A stretch of 64,000 nucleotides of DNA from an uncultured beta proteobacterium (GCA_903859155.1 CAIOLO010000074.1:29890-93889); one strand, 5' to 3'; shown: positions 16,576 to 26,431, counted from the stretch's first letter. A program made the numbers and translations. Notes: generated by a model from the letters alone, not told the origin.

Positions 16576-19500
16576 TGCAAGTCTCCGTCCGGCGCTGTGG
16601 CCTTTTCCAGTTGGTGCGCCTCCTCCTGCCGCTTTTGTTCCTGGCGGCGCGCGTAGCGGCGCGACAGCAGATCGAAGAACACCGGCACGAACACCGTGGC
16701 GATGAACGTCGCGGCCAGCATGCCGCCGAACACGCCGGTTCCCATGGATCGGCGGGCGCCCGCTCCTGCGCCATTGGCCAGGACCAGGGGCAAAACGCCC
16801 AGCACGAAGGCAAGCGAGGTCATGACAATCGGACGGAAGCGTTGGCGCGCCGCGGTCAGGGCCGCATCGAAAGGGCTCATTCCCTTGGCCATGTTCTGCG
16901 CGGCGAACTCCACGATCAGGATGGCATTTTTTGCCGCCAGGCCGATCAGCACCACCAGACCGATCTGGAAGTAGATGTCGTTGGTGAAACCGCGCAGCAG
17001 CACCGCGAGCAGTGCGCCAAGCAGCGCAAACGGCACCGCCAGCAGCACCGCGATCGGCAGGCTCCAGCGCTCGTACTGCGCCGACAGGATCAGGAACACC
17101 ATCACCAGGGCGAGCGAGAAGGCGAAAATGGAGGCGTTGCCGGAGCGTTGCTCCTGGAACGCCTGCCCGGTCCAGGCAAGCGCATAGCCGGCCGGCAGGG
17201 TGCTGGCCGCAACCTCCTCCACGACCGTGAGCGCCTGACCCGAGCTGACCGAGCCGAGCGCATTGCCGATGAACTTGGCGGCAATGAAGCCGTTGTAGCG
17301 GTCGAGCTGGTCCGCGCCGACGCTGCTGCTGGTGCGGATCAGGGCCTTGAGCGGAATCATGTCGCCGCCTGCGGACCGGACGTAGACATTTCCCAGGTCT
17401 TCCGGGCGCGCGCGAAAGGCGGCCTCGGCCTGCAGCTGCACCCGGTAGGTGCGGCCGGATTTGTTGAAGTCATTGACATAGAGACCGCCCATTTCGGTCT
17501 GCAGAGCATCGAATACATCGGCGATCGGCACGCCCAGGGCAAGCGCTTTTTCGCGATCCACTTCCACCTTGATCTGGGGAACTCCCGGCCGGAAAAAGCT
17601 GTTGATGCCGGTGAGCTCGGGCCGCTTGCGCAGTTCGCCCAGAAACTGTTGCAGCACCTTGGCCAGCTGCTGCGGGTCGTCGTTGCCGCGGTTCTGCAGA
17701 TAAGCCTCGAAGCCTCCTGAAGTGCCCAGCCCGCGGATGGCCGGCGGTCCGAAGGCGATGACCATGCCCTCGCGGATCGATGCGCCCGCCCCGAATATGA
17801 ATCCCACCATCTGATTCGCCGTGGTGGTTCTCTGGTTCCAGGGTTTGAGCGCGACGAAGGTGGTCGCCGAGCTGGTCTTTGCGCCGCCGGTGAGCAGGTC
17901 GAAGCCGCTGATCATGAAGACGTGTTCCACCGCCGGGTGCTTGACGAGCAGTTGCTGAACGGTGTCGGCCACCTTGTTGGTGCGGCTGAGCGATGCGCCG
18001 TCGGGCAGCACGATGGCGCCGAACACATAGCCCTGGTCCTCCGGCGGCACGAAGCTGGTGGGCACCGCACGCATCAGCCAGGCTATGGCGCCCAGCACCG
18101 CGGCAAACAGCAGCAGAGTAATCAGGGCGTGGCGCAGGCTCCAGCGCACACTGCCGGCATACCAGGCGGTCACCCGCGCGAAGCCGAGATTGAACGGGCG
18201 AAACAGCACCGCCTCCTTGTGCGCGGGCTTGAGCAGCAGCGCGCAAAGCGCGGGCGTGAGGGTCAGGGCCACGATCCCCGATATGGTCACCGAGGTCGCC
18301 ACGGTGATGGCGAACTGCTTGTAGAGCTGGCCGGCAATGCCGCCCAGGAAGGCGATGGGCACGAATACCGACACCAGCACCAGCTCGATGGCGATGATCG
18401 CGCCGGTGACCTCGCGCATCGACTCGATCGCCGCCTGGCGCGGGGACAGGTTGCGCTCGGACATCAGCCGTTCGACGTTCTCCAGCACCACGATGGCGTC
18501 ATCCACCACGATGCCGGTGGCCAGCACCAGCGCAAACAGGGTCAGCGTATTGATCGAAAAACCGAACAGGTACAGGCCCGCGAACGCACCCACCAGCGCT
18601 ACCGGCACCACGATGATGGGGATCAGCGTGGCGCGCCAGCTTTGCAGGAACAGGAATACCACCAGCACCACCAGCCCCGCGGCGATCAGCAGCGTGTCGA
18701 TCACCTCGTGAATGGAGGCCTGCACGAACTGGGTGGTATCGAACGGAATCAGGTAGTCCACGCCGGCCGGAAAACTCTTCGACATGCCGCTGACCACGCG
18801 GCGCACGTTATCGGCCACAGCGAGCGCATTGGCCCCCGATTGCAGAAACACGCCCACGCCGATGGTGGGCACGCCATCCACGGTGACGTTGGTGTCGTAG
18901 TTCTGCGCGCCAAGTTCGATGCGCGCGACATCCCTGAGCCGGAGCGAGCCGCCGCCGCCCGAGGACCTGAGCACGATGTCGCCAAATTCTTCGGGCGCCA
19001 CCAGGCGCCCGCGCGTGGTTACGGTATAGACGATGGACTGGCCGGGTGAGGGTTCCTGACCGAGCTTGCCGGCGGCGAACTGCGCATTCTGCGAGCGGAT
19101 CGCGGCGGCGATCTCGGCCGTGGTGATGCCCAGCTGCGCCATGCGGTCGGGCCGCAGCCAGATGCGCATGCCGTAATCGCGCGCCCCGAATATGGTGGAA
19201 TCGGCCACGCCGGGCAGCCGCTTCAGCGTATCGACCATGTTGACCGTGGCGTAATTGCTCAGATAGAGCGTGTCATAGCGCGGGTCGCTCGATTTGAGCG
19301 CGATGAACATCAGAATATCGCTGGAGCGCTTCTGCACCAGCACGCCGGTTCGCCTCACGTCATCGGGCAGGCGCGGCAGGGCGGCCTGCACGCGATTGTT
19401 GGTGCTGATGACCGCGGTGTCCACGTTGGTTCCCACCTCGAAGGTGAGGGTGATGGTCAGCGACCCGTTGGACGATGCGGTGGAACTGAAATAAAGCAGG

Positions 19501-19721
19501 CCTTCGATGCCGCTCAACTGCTCCTCTATCGGTGCGGCCACCGTCTTGGCCAGCGTGTCGGCGCTGGCGCCGGGAAAGTTGGCAGTGACGGTCACCGTAG
19601 GCGGCGTGATCTCGGGATATTGCGCGATCGGCAATACCTGCGAGGCGACCAGGCCGGCCAGCGTGAAGATGATGGCGATCACCGATGCGAAGATCGGACG
19701 GCCGATGAAAAAGCGTGACAT
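16572..19721 (-). CDS. RND multidrug efflux inner-membrane transporter (AcrB/HAE1 type)
   Basis: 1049 residues from the ATG complement at 19719-19721 (MSRFFIGRPIFASVIAIIF); the upstream 27 codons are open but unrelated to the family. Family landmarks: VLPIAQYPEITPPTVTV in the first porter loop, TM4 with GIVVDDAIVVLENVERLM (two adjacent aspartates of the proton relay), FVPIAFLGG, and near the C-terminus GLAAKNAILIVEFA and FVPVFFDLLSRRY. Length is normal for the hydrophobe/amphiphile exporter (HAE1) group. It uses the proton gradient to expel amphiphilic compounds. The adaptor gene is 34 bases upstream. No local TetR or MarR repressor is present, which is unusual for such operons. Confidence 0.95.
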   Translation of the reverse strand: MSRFFIGRPIFASVIAIIFTLAGLVASQVLPIAQYPEITPPTVTVTANFPGASADTLAKTVAAPIEEQLSGIEGLLYFSSTASSNGSLTITLTFEVGTNVDTAVISTNNRVQAALPRLPDDVRRTGVLVQKRSSDILMFIALKSSDPRYDTLYLSNYATVNMVDTLKRLPGVADSTIFGARDYGMRIWLRPDRMAQLGITTAEIAAAIRSQNAQFAAGKLGQEPSPGQSIVYTVTTRGRLVAPEEFGDIVLRSSGGGGSLRLRDVARIELGAQNYDTNVTVDGVPTIGVGVFLQSGANALAVADNVRRVVSGMSKSFPAGVDYLIPFDTTQFVQASIHEVIDTLLIAAGLVVLVVFLFLQSWRATLIPIIVVPVALVGAFAGLYLFGFSINTLTLFALVLATGIVVDDAIVVLENVERLMSERNLSPRQAAIESMREVTGAIIAIELVLVSVFVPIAFLGGIAGQLYKQFAITVATSVTISGIVALTLTPALCALLLKPAHKEAVLFRPFNLGFARVTAWYAGSVRWSLRHALITLLLFAAVLGAIAWLMRAVPTSFVPPEDQGYVFGAIVLPDGASLSRTNKVADTVQQLLVKHPAVEHVFMISGFDLLTGGAKTSSATTFVALKPWNQRTTTANQMVGFIFGAGASIREGMVIAFGPPAIRGLGTSGGFEAYLQNRGNDDPQQLAKVLQQFLGELRKRPELTGINSFFRPGVPQIKVEVDREKALALGVPIADVFDALQTEMGGLYVNDFNKSGRTYRVQLQAEAAFRARPEDLGNVYVRSAGGDMIPLKALIRTSSSVGADQLDRYNGFIAAKFIGNALGSVSSGQALTVVEEVAASTLPAGYALAWTGQAFQEQRSGNASIFAFSLALVMVFLILSAQYERWSLPIAVLLAVPFALLGALLAVLLRGFTNDIYFQIGLVVLIGLAAKNAILIVEFAAQNMAKGMSPFDAALTAARQRFRPIVMTSLAFVLGVLPLVLANGAGAGARRSMGTGVFGGMLAATFIATVFVPVFFDLLSRRYARRQEQKRQEEAHQLEKATAPDGDLQ

Positions 19722-19755
19722 GGTGGTTTGCTCGTTGCCTGTTTGTCTGGTGCTG

Positions 19756-20976
19756 CTACTTGCCGCCGGCCTGCTTGCCGTCAGCCGGCGGCTTTGCCGC
19801 ATCGGCAGCGAGCGGCTGCACCGCGACGCCGGGCTGCATCTTGAACAGATTGTCGAGCACCACCCGATCGCCGGATTTCAGCCCGCTGAGCACCGTCCAG
19901 TCCTCGCCCACCCACTCACCCACCGCAATCGGGTTGACTGCGGCCTTGTTTTCGCCGTTCAGGGTAAACACAAAATGCCCCTTCTCGTTCTGCAACACCG
20001 CCGCTTGCGGCACCAGAAAGGCCGGCTGCGTCCGGTTCACCGACACCTCGATCCGCACGAATTGACCGGGCAGCAGTCGGCCGCCGCTGTTTTCGAACTC
20101 GGCGCGCATCTGCCGGGTGCCCAGGCGCGCATCGACCTGGCTGGCGGAAAAGTTGATTTTTCCGCGAGTGGGAAAGCGGCTGCCGTCGCCCAGGATCAGG
20201 CGTATTTCGGCGTCCCCGCCGAGGCGCCCCCCGGGCAGCTTGGAGACTTCCGGTTCGGACAATGCAAAGCGGGTCCAAACCGGATCGATCTGGCTGATGG
20301 TGGTGAGCAGGCTGTCGGTTGTCGATACCAGGCTGCCCTCGGAGCGCTGCGCCCGGCCGGTGACACCGGTCAGGGGCGCGTTGACGCGGGTATAGGACAG
20401 ATTGAGTTCGGCTTCGCTGACACGGGCTTCGGCCACCTGAATCGAGGCCTCGGAGAGCTTCAGATTCGAAGCCGCATCGTCGTACTCGCGCTGGCTGATC
20501 GCCTTCTGCGCGGCCAGCTCTTTCAGGCGGACCGATTCGCGGCGCGACTGCTCGTTGCGCGCGCGTTCCTGCGCGAGCTGCGCCTTCGTCTGCGCCAGAG
20601 CAATCTCGAAAGGCGCCGGATCGATCTGGAACAGCGGCGCGCCTGCCTTGACGATCTCGCCTTCGTTATAGAGCCGCTTGAGCACGATGCCGCCGACGCG
20701 CGCGCGTACCTCGACTTCCCTGGAGCCCTCCACCTGTCCGACCGATTCCAGCCGGATGGGAACCCGCTGGGGTGACACTTCGAGGACGCGGGCGGGCACC
20801 GGCCCCCCCTGCCCGGGGCCTGCCTTGCTTTCGGGGGCTTTGGCGCCCGCCTTGGCGTCGGCGGCCTTGGGTGCAGGCGTCTCGCCGCCGCATCCGCCAA
20901 GGAATAATGCGGCGCTCAGAAGCGCGACAGGCATAGCAAACGACATTCGAATCGACATTCGGCGCAGGTGGGGCAT
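19756..20976 (-). CDS. RND efflux periplasmic adaptor (membrane fusion protein)
   Basis: 406 residues from the ATG at 20976; alternatives at 20958 and 20946 fall before the same lipoprotein signal (AMPVALLSAALFLGGCGG), so acylation at that Cys is expected. A linker rich in Ala/Lys/Gly/Pro precedes the lipoyl-type hairpin domain: VGQVEGSREVEVRARVGGIV, LYNEGEIVKAGAPLFQIDP, a long coiled coil (QLAQERARNEQSRRESVRLKE in part), then YTRVNAPLTGVTGRA. These are the MexA/AcrA signatures. It connects the transporter to the outer-membrane duct and is the first gene of the three-gene operon. Confidence 0.93.
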   Translation of the reverse strand: MPHLRRMSIRMSFAMPVALLSAALFLGGCGGETPAPKAADAKAGAKAPESKAGPGQGGPVPARVLEVSPQRVPIRLESVGQVEGSREVEVRARVGGIVLKRLYNEGEIVKAGAPLFQIDPAPFEIALAQTKAQLAQERARNEQSRRESVRLKELAAQKAISQREYDDAASNLKLSEASIQVAEARVSEAELNLSYTRVNAPLTGVTGRAQRSEGSLVSTTDSLLTTISQIDPVWTRFALSEPEVSKLPGGRLGGDAEIRLILGDGSRFPTRGKINFSASQVDARLGTRQMRAEFENSGGRLLPGQFVRIEVSVNRTQPAFLVPQAAVLQNEKGHFVFTLNGENKAAVNPIAVGEWVGEDWTVLSGLKSGDRVVLDNLFKMQPGVAVQPLAADAAKPPADGKQAGGK

Positions 20977-21172
20977 GGGGATGATCGCTCGGTTGGCAAC
21001 AGGCCCGGCGTCGAGGTGGACCCGGGAAGGGGGGATTATACGATCACCACCGATGAAAAAGGCCGGTTGAGGAGTCCCGGGACGGCTCCCCGCAGGCATG
21101 GAGGTGTTCCGCGGTTCGATGCTTCTGCGCGGAGATCGAGGCGCCTAGCGCCGCTTCAATGCGGGCCGCCGG

Positions 21173-21814
21173 TCATTCGGGCCGTGGAAAACTTTTCAAT
21201 GCGCCGGCCTCGCGTTCGATGCTATCGCGAAGGCGCAGATGCCTCCCCTGTGCGCGTGTGATCAGCGGGTAATGCTTCAAGTCATCCAGCGCAAATCCCA
21301 CATCCCAGCAGTTTTTTGCGCCGGTCACCCAGAGCGACGGGTCGAAACGCCGCAGATCCAGCGGTCCGGCGTAGCTGCGCAGCGTCTTCTGATGGCGCCG
21401 GTTGGCGTATTCATGCAGATAGGTCATCGCCAGTTCGCGCAGGTTGCGATAGACCGGATCGCGCCAGCGCAGCAACGGCGGATTGGTCTTGGATATGGCC
21501 CCCCAGTACCTGCCGCGCCGGAACAGTGCCACGACGTGGTCGTAGTCGCGATCGGCCTTCAGGTCGAGCAGCATGGGTGTCTCGCCATGCACCCATAAGG
21601 CGCACGCGGCCAGCATTGCGCCTTCGATGCAGTGGGCGCGCTTCTGTTTGAGGACCTCGCGCACCGACAGGCAGGTTTCACCGCCGCGTTCAAAGTTTTG
21701 CGGAATCGCATCGAGAAAATTCTGAATTTTTATGGGGTCATTCAGGCGCTGCAGGACCCGGAACTCGGCCGGTTCCAGTCCCAGGTCGCCAATCCTGGCG
21801 ATGCGTTTTCTCAT
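21173..21814 (-). CDS. Transglutaminase-like protein of unknown function
   Basis: 213 residues from the ATG complement at 21812-21814 (MRKRIARIGDLGLEPAEF); the frame is open 41 codons further upstream. A candidate Cys-His pair is visible: KQKRAHCIEGAMLAACAL, with Cys at the start of a helix, and DYDHVVALFRRGRYWGAIS about 30 residues later, as in transglutaminase-like cysteine proteases. NFERGGETCLSVREVL is typical of the N-terminal part. No signal peptide. It lies about 200 bases upstream of the efflux operon on the same strand, and the link may be accidental. Function is not assigned. Confidence 0.6.
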   Translation of the reverse strand: MRKRIARIGDLGLEPAEFRVLQRLNDPIKIQNFLDAIPQNFERGGETCLSVREVLKQKRAHCIEGAMLAACALWVHGETPMLLDLKADRDYDHVVALFRRGRYWGAISKTNPPLLRWRDPVYRNLRELAMTYLHEYANRRHQKTLRSYAGPLDLRRFDPSLWVTGAKNCWDVGFALDDLKHYPLITRAQGRHLRLRDSIEREAGALKSFPRPE

Positions 21815-21988
21815 ATTTCGCCGGGTTTCATGGGGGTTCCGAATTTTGCAGTAATGCATTGTAATCGGGCCGGTCTGGATCGGAACGGATTCAAGCGGAA
21901 CCTTTATGGGCACCGCCAGTCGACTAGAATCGCCCACGTTGCCCGTTTTCTATCCGATCGACCGTCCTTTTTTGCGGAGCCCGAATCC

Positions 21989-22516
21989 ATGTCATCAATG
22001 CTCAACAATCTGCCGCCCTGGGTGCGCTGGATTTTCGTCCGGCGCTGGGGCAATGCCTTGGGGTTCTTGCTGTGCGCGGCGCTGCTTGGCTACGGATTGT
22101 CGCTGCAGTTCTTGAAAGGCCTGCAACCGTGTCCGCTGTGCATTCTGCAGCGGCTGTGTCTGCTCGCAACCGGCGTGGCATTCCTGGTGGCGGCGCTGCA
22201 TCATCCGGCGAGGCGCTGGGCCGCGCACCTCTACGGGGGCGTGATCTGCGCCCTTGCGCTGACCGGGCTGTCCGTCGCGATTCGCCATGTCTGGCTGCAG
22301 CACACGCCGGAATCTCTGCGCCCCGCCTGCGGTCCCGGTCTTGAATTCCTCTACAACACCTTCGGGCCGCTGGGTTCGTTGCAGCGCATCCTGCGCGGTT
22401 CGGGCGAGTGCGGCGCGGTGGACTGGACCTTTCTCGGCTATTCGATCCCGGAGTGGACGCTGGTTTGTTTTACCATTCTCAGCATTTACGCCCTGTTGCT
22501 GTCTTTTCGGGACTAG
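21989..22516 (+). CDS. dsbB: Disulfide bond formation protein B
   Basis: 175 residues with four transmembrane helices. The first periplasmic loop has the redox pair in LQPCPLCILQRLC, the CxxC that passes electrons to quinone; the second loop has CGPGLEF and CGAVDW, the pair that reoxidises DsbA. The start at 21989 (MSSMLNNLPPWVRW) is chosen because it precedes TM1 directly; the frame is open upstream. In a cell with this many c-type cytochromes, DsbA/DsbB would also act on CxxCH cysteines before haem attachment. It is convergent with the SUMT gene. Confidence 0.93.
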   Translation: MSSMLNNLPPWVRWIFVRRWGNALGFLLCAALLGYGLSLQFLKGLQPCPLCILQRLCLLATGVAFLVAALHHPARRWAAHLYGGVICALALTGLSVAIRHVWLQHTPESLRPACGPGLEFLYNTFGPLGSLQRILRGSGECGAVDWTFLGYSIPEWTLVCFTILSIYALLLSFRD

Positions 22517-22672
22517 CCTTCAGTGCCGCAATTCACTGAAATCAATTGGCAAACGCAAATATACATATGCATATTCAGTGATATTTCATACTGATTTGGG
22601 ATAAATACTGCGGCGAATCCGCTTCGATTTTCAGAGCGGGCTGCGCGGCAGGGAAACGGGTCGGGCGTGGCT

Positions 22673-23428
22673 TCAGCCCGCCTGGCGCAGCAGTTCGCGC
22701 ACCGTTGCTTCGGCCTGCGCGCGTTCCCGCAGCACCTGGCCGAGCACGATGACGGCAGGGCCGGCTCCAAGGTTTTCCGCCAGTGCCGGCAGGTTGCGCA
22801 AAGCGCCGAATCGCCAATGTTCGGTGGGCAGCGAGGCGTTTTCGATCACGGCAACCGGTGTCGATGCGCTGCGCCCGCGCTCGATCAAGGCGAGCGCAAT
22901 GGCCCCGGCCTCGCCCGCGCCCATGTAAATCACGACGGTGTCGGCGGCGACGGCGCTCGCCAGCCAGTCGCTGGCGGCTTCCATTTTGCCGATGCGCGGA
23001 GTGACAAAGGCCACGTTGCGGGCAACGCCGCGGCGGGTGAGCGAGACCTTCAGCGAAGCGCTCGCAGCAAGTGCGGCGGTAATGCCGGGCACCACCTCCA
23101 CTTCTATGCCGGCGGCGGTCAATGCGTCGATTTCTTCCTGCGCGCGGCCGAACAGCATCGGGTCGCCGCCTTTGAGGCGAACAATCACGGGGTGCTTGCG
23201 AGCCGCGTCGATAAGTTGCTTGTTGATGAAGGTCTGCGCGGTGGAAAACCTGCCGCAGCGTTTGCCCACCGGAATCAGTTTCGCCCTGGCTGCGAGCGCG
23301 AGAATCTCGGCATTCACCAGGGCGTCGTGAAAAACGACCTCCGCCTCGCTGAGCAACCGAGCCGCGCGCAGCGTGAGCAGGTCCACCGCTCCGGGCCCTG
23401 CGCCCACAAGGAAGACTTTGCCTTTCAT
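22673..23428 (-). CDS. cobA: Uroporphyrinogen-III C-methyltransferase (SUMT)
   Basis: 251 residues. GKVFLVGAGPGAVDLLTLRAARLL is the N-terminal tetrapyrrole methylase motif (VGAGPGDxDLLTxxA), and VIVRLKGGDPMLFGRAQEEI is the second signature. It transfers two methyl groups from SAM to uroporphyrinogen III to give precorrin-2, the precursor of sirohaem. Its place as last gene of the cys operon, overlapping the cysN stop by four bases, shows that it supplies sirohaem for the sulfite reductase encoded by the first gene. The oxidase/ferrochelatase half of CysG is not fused here and must be elsewhere. Confidence 0.93.
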   Translation of the reverse strand: MKGKVFLVGAGPGAVDLLTLRAARLLSEAEVVFHDALVNAEILALAARAKLIPVGKRCGRFSTAQTFINKQLIDAARKHPVIVRLKGGDPMLFGRAQEEIDALTAAGIEVEVVPGITAALAASASLKVSLTRRGVARNVAFVTPRIGKMEAASDWLASAVAADTVVIYMGAGEAGAIALALIERGRSASTPVAVIENASLPTEHWRFGALRNLPALAENLGAGPAVIVLGQVLRERAQAEATVRELLRQAG

Positions 23429-24723
23429 GCCTTGTTGCCTGGGTTCAGTTCGATCATGCCAGCCGCCACGGTATGGTTGGTCGTTTCGTCGATCAAAATG
23501 AAGGAGCCGGTCTCGCGGTTGCTGTCATAGGCATCGACAAAAAGCGGCTGCGCGAGGCTCACCGTCACGTGCGCGATGTCGTTCATCGCCAGCAGGCCGT
23601 GCGCGCTCTGGCGCTCCAGGGTGTTGATGTCGACGCGGTCGACAATGGCGGCGATCTTCGCCTTGACGCTGCGGCTGGTGTGTTTGAGCACAAAGCGGTT
23701 GGCGGTCGACAGCGGCTCCTCGGAGAACCAGCAGATGCGCGCGGCGAGCGACTTGAGCGCCAGCGGCGGGGAGGCCGGATCGCACAGCATGTCGCCGCGC
23801 GAAATATCGATCTCGTCCTCCAGCACCACCGTCACCGAATCGCCCGCTACCGCCAGCGGCAGCGATTGGTCGAGGGACACGATTTCCTTCACGCGCGAGA
23901 CGCGATTGGAGGGCAGCACCAGCAATTCGTCGCCAACCGCGAGCACGCCGGAGACGAGCCGCCCGGCAAAGCCGCGAAAGTCGGCGCCCGCCCCCTGGCG
24001 CACCACCAGTTGCACCGGGTAACGCAGCGGCAGCGCTTCGGTTTCGTTGAGCACGTTGATGCCCTCGAGCACCGAGAGCAGCGTCGGGCCCTGATACCAC
24101 GGCAATCCTGCGCCGGTCTCGACCACCTGGTCGCCGCGCAGCGCGGACAGCGGAATGAACTGCAGATTGCCCAGGTCCAGCGACCGCGCGAACGCCAGGA
24201 AGTCGGCGCGAATGCGCTCGAAAACCGCCTGGTCGTAATCCACCAGGTCCATTTTGTTGATCGCCACGATGATGTGGCGCACACCCAGCAGGTGCGCGAT
24301 GTAGGTGTGGCGGCGCGTCTGCGTCAACACGCCCTTGCGCGCGTCGATGAGCACGATGGCGGCATCGGCGGTGGATGCGCCGGTCACCATGTTGCGGGTG
24401 TACTGTTCGTGGCCCGGCGTGTCGGCGATGATGAACTTGCGCTGCGGCGTGGCGAAGTAGCGATAGGCCACATCGATGGTGATGCCCTGCTCGCGTTCGG
24501 CCTCCAGGCCGTCGGTCAGCAGCGACAGGTCGAGCTCGTCCTGGCCGCGCTTCCAGGTGGCGCGCTGCACCGCGGCGAGCTGGTCCTCGAAGATGGCGCG
24601 CGTGTCGTGCAGCAGGCGCCCGATCAGCGTGCTCTTGCCGTCATCGACGCTGCCGCAGGTGATAAAGCGCAGTACGCCGGTGTCGGTGGCGGTGGCGCGT
24701 TCCATTTCTCCGATAGCGCTCAT
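23425..24723 (-). CDS. cysN: Sulfate adenylyltransferase subunit 1, GTPase
   Basis: 432 residues from the ATG complement at 24721-24723 (MSAIGEMERATATD). GTPase motifs: G1 GSVDDGKSTLIGRLL, G3 DTPGHEQY, G4 NKMDLVD, and the switch region EREQGITIDVAYRYF. The EF-Tu-like domains follow. CysN drives APS synthesis by CysD with GTP hydrolysis. There is no C-terminal APS kinase (CysC) fusion, which fits the APS-type reductase encoded next to it. One base separates it from cysD. Confidence 0.95.
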   Translation of the reverse strand: MSAIGEMERATATDTGVLRFITCGSVDDGKSTLIGRLLHDTRAIFEDQLAAVQRATWKRGQDELDLSLLTDGLEAEREQGITIDVAYRYFATPQRKFIIADTPGHEQYTRNMVTGASTADAAIVLIDARKGVLTQTRRHTYIAHLLGVRHIIVAINKMDLVDYDQAVFERIRADFLAFARSLDLGNLQFIPLSALRGDQVVETGAGLPWYQGPTLLSVLEGINVLNETEALPLRYPVQLVVRQGAGADFRGFAGRLVSGVLAVGDELLVLPSNRVSRVKEIVSLDQSLPLAVAGDSVTVVLEDEIDISRGDMLCDPASPPLALKSLAARICWFSEEPLSTANRFVLKHTSRSVKAKIAAIVDRVDINTLERQSAHGLLAMNDIAHVTVSLAQPLFVDAYDSNRETGSFILIDETTNHTVAAGMIELNPGNKA

Positions 24724-24724
24724 G

Positions 24725-25669
24725 CTAAAAATATCCTTCTTTTTTGCGGCGCTCCATGGAGGCGTCCGAGGTCTGGTCGTCCATGCGCGTGGCGCCGCGC
24801 TCGGTGACGGTGGTGAGCACGGTCTCGGCGATGATCTGCGCGGTGGTGGCCGCGGTAGAGGCCACCGGGCAGGTGCAGGTGATGTCGCCCACGGTGCGAA
24901 AGCGCACGGTGACTTCCTCGACGAGTTCACCCTCGCGCGGCGGGGTGAGCGGTGTCACCGGCACCAGCAGGCCCTTGCGGCGCACGATCCGGCGCTGGTG
25001 CGCATAGTAGATATGCGGCACGGCCAGTTGCTCGCGCTCGATGTACTGCCACACGTCGAGCTCGGTCCAATTGCTGATCGGGAACACGCGCATGTGCTCG
25101 CCCTTGTGCACGCGGGTGTTGTACAGGCTCCACAGTTCCGGGCGCTGGTTTTTCGGGTCCCACTGGCCGAATTCGTCACGGAACGAGAACACACGCTCCT
25201 TGGCGCGCGCCTTTTCCTCGTCGCGGCGCGCACCGCCTATGGCCGCGTCAAAACCGAATTCCTCGATCGATTCGAGCAGCGTCACCGACTGCGCGGCGTT
25301 GCGGCTCTCGGTTTCCGAACGCAGCCGCACCGTGCCGCGGCCTATGGAGTCCTCCACCGAGCGCACCAGCAGCCGCTCGCCCAGCTCGGCGGCGCGCGCG
25401 TCACGGAAGTCGAGCACTTCCTGGAAATTGTGCCCGGTGTCGATATGCAGCAGCGGGAACGGAAAACGCGCCGGCCTGAACGCCTTCTCGGCAAGCCGCA
25501 GCAGCACGATGGAATCCTTGCCGCCGGAGAAAAACAGCACCGGGTTGGCGCATTCGCCGGCCAGTTCGCGCAGGATGAAAATGGCCTCGGACTCAAGCCA
25601 GTCAAGGTGGTTGCGCTCGGGCAGCTGCCTGGAGGTGGCGGCGGGACGTTCAAGTGTGGCGGTGTTCAT
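24725..25669 (-). CDS. cysD: Sulfate adenylyltransferase subunit 2
   Basis: 314 residues from the ATG complement at 25667-25669 (MNTATLERPAATSRQL). The PP-loop is VLFFSGGKDSIVLLRLAEKAF; HIDTGHNFQEVLDFRD and GGARRDEEKARAKERVFSFRD are CysD signatures. It adenylates sulfate to APS in the cytoplasm with CysN. Its ATG overlaps the cysH stop by four bases. Confidence 0.95.
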   Translation of the reverse strand: MNTATLERPAATSRQLPERNHLDWLESEAIFILRELAGECANPVLFFSGGKDSIVLLRLAEKAFRPARFPFPLLHIDTGHNFQEVLDFRDARAAELGERLLVRSVEDSIGRGTVRLRSETESRNAAQSVTLLESIEEFGFDAAIGGARRDEEKARAKERVFSFRDEFGQWDPKNQRPELWSLYNTRVHKGEHMRVFPISNWTELDVWQYIEREQLAVPHIYYAHQRRIVRRKGLLVPVTPLTPPREGELVEEVTVRFRTVGDITCTCPVASTAATTAQIIAETVLTTVTERGATRMDDQTSDASMERRKKEGYF

Positions 25670-26412
25670 GCGGCAGATTCCTTGTTCTTGCTGCGTTGCA
25701 GTTTTCCATCGGGGCCGACATGCAGGCCGCATTCCTTGGATTCGGGTTGTTCCCACCACCAGCGTCCGGCGCGCACATCCTCGCCCGCGACCACCGGGCG
25801 CGAGCAGGGCGCGCAGCCGATCGAGCGGTAACCCTGGTCGTAGAGCGCGTTGTGGGGGACCTCGTAGGCGCGCAGATAAGCCCATACCTCGGTCTCGCTC
25901 CAGTCGGCCAGTGGATTGAATTTTTCCAGGCCGAACACCGCATCGAACGCCTGCAACGCGAGTTCGCTGCGCGTCACCGATTGTTCGCGGCGCATGCCGG
26001 TGAGCCAGGCCCTTTTGCCGGCGAGCGCGCGGCGCAACGGCTCGACCTTGCGGATTTCGCAGCACGCCTTGCGCAGATCGACACTGGTGTAGAACGCATC
26101 GCGGCCGTGCACGGTGATGTATTGCCGCACCGCGCCCGGTTCCGGATGCCAGGTTCTGATGGAGCTGCCGTATTTCGCCCCGATGGCATCGAGCACCGCC
26201 AGCGTGTCGCCATGCAGGCGGCCGGTATCCAGCGCAAAGACAGAGATGTCGACCTTGTTGCGCAGGATGGCGTCGGTGATCACCATGTCCTCGATGGACA
26301 GGCTCGATGCGAAGGTCGCGGGCGCGTACTCCAGGGCGATGCGCGCGAGCAGCGTCTCCAGTGCGGCGATGCGCGCGCGCAGGTTTGCCTCGGGGCGGTT
26401 GTCGGCGTTCAT
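25666..26412 (-). CDS. cysH: Adenylyl-sulfate (APS) reductase, 4Fe-4S type, assimilatory
   Basis: 248 residues from the ATG complement at 26410-26412. SSLSIEDMVITDAIL is the PP-loop-like nucleotide site and DTGRLHGDT follows. Two cysteine pairs, KACCEIRKVEPL and GYRSIGCAPCSRP, are the CC...CxxC ligands of the 4Fe-4S cluster found in APS reductases and absent from E. coli-type PAPS reductases. The catalytic Cys lies in ESKECGLHVG near the C-terminus. It therefore reduces APS directly to sulfite with thioredoxin or glutaredoxin, which agrees with the lack of an APS kinase gene here. Confidence 0.93.
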   Translation of the reverse strand: MNADNRPEANLRARIAALETLLARIALEYAPATFASSLSIEDMVITDAILRNKVDISVFALDTGRLHGDTLAVLDAIGAKYGSSIRTWHPEPGAVRQYITVHGRDAFYTSVDLRKACCEIRKVEPLRRALAGKRAWLTGMRREQSVTRSELALQAFDAVFGLEKFNPLADWSETEVWAYLRAYEVPHNALYDQGYRSIGCAPCSRPVVAGEDVRAGRWWWEQPESKECGLHVGPDGKLQRSKNKESAA

Positions 26413-26431
26413 GGTCCGGTCCTCGGGTGCG

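Noticed and set aside
16515..17720. Long forward-strand open frame (401 codons)
   Set aside because: Shadow of the RND transporter gene; high GC keeps the opposite frame open.
19507..20775. Long forward-strand open frame (422 codons)
   Set aside because: It is the antisense of the RND transporter start and the adaptor gene, both with clear family motifs; its translation is Gln/Arg-rich and matches nothing.
22517..22672. AT-rich spacer with ATATGCATAT between dsbB and the SUMT gene as a promoter
   Set aside because: Both flanking genes converge on it, so no promoter is needed; no T-run hairpin was found either.
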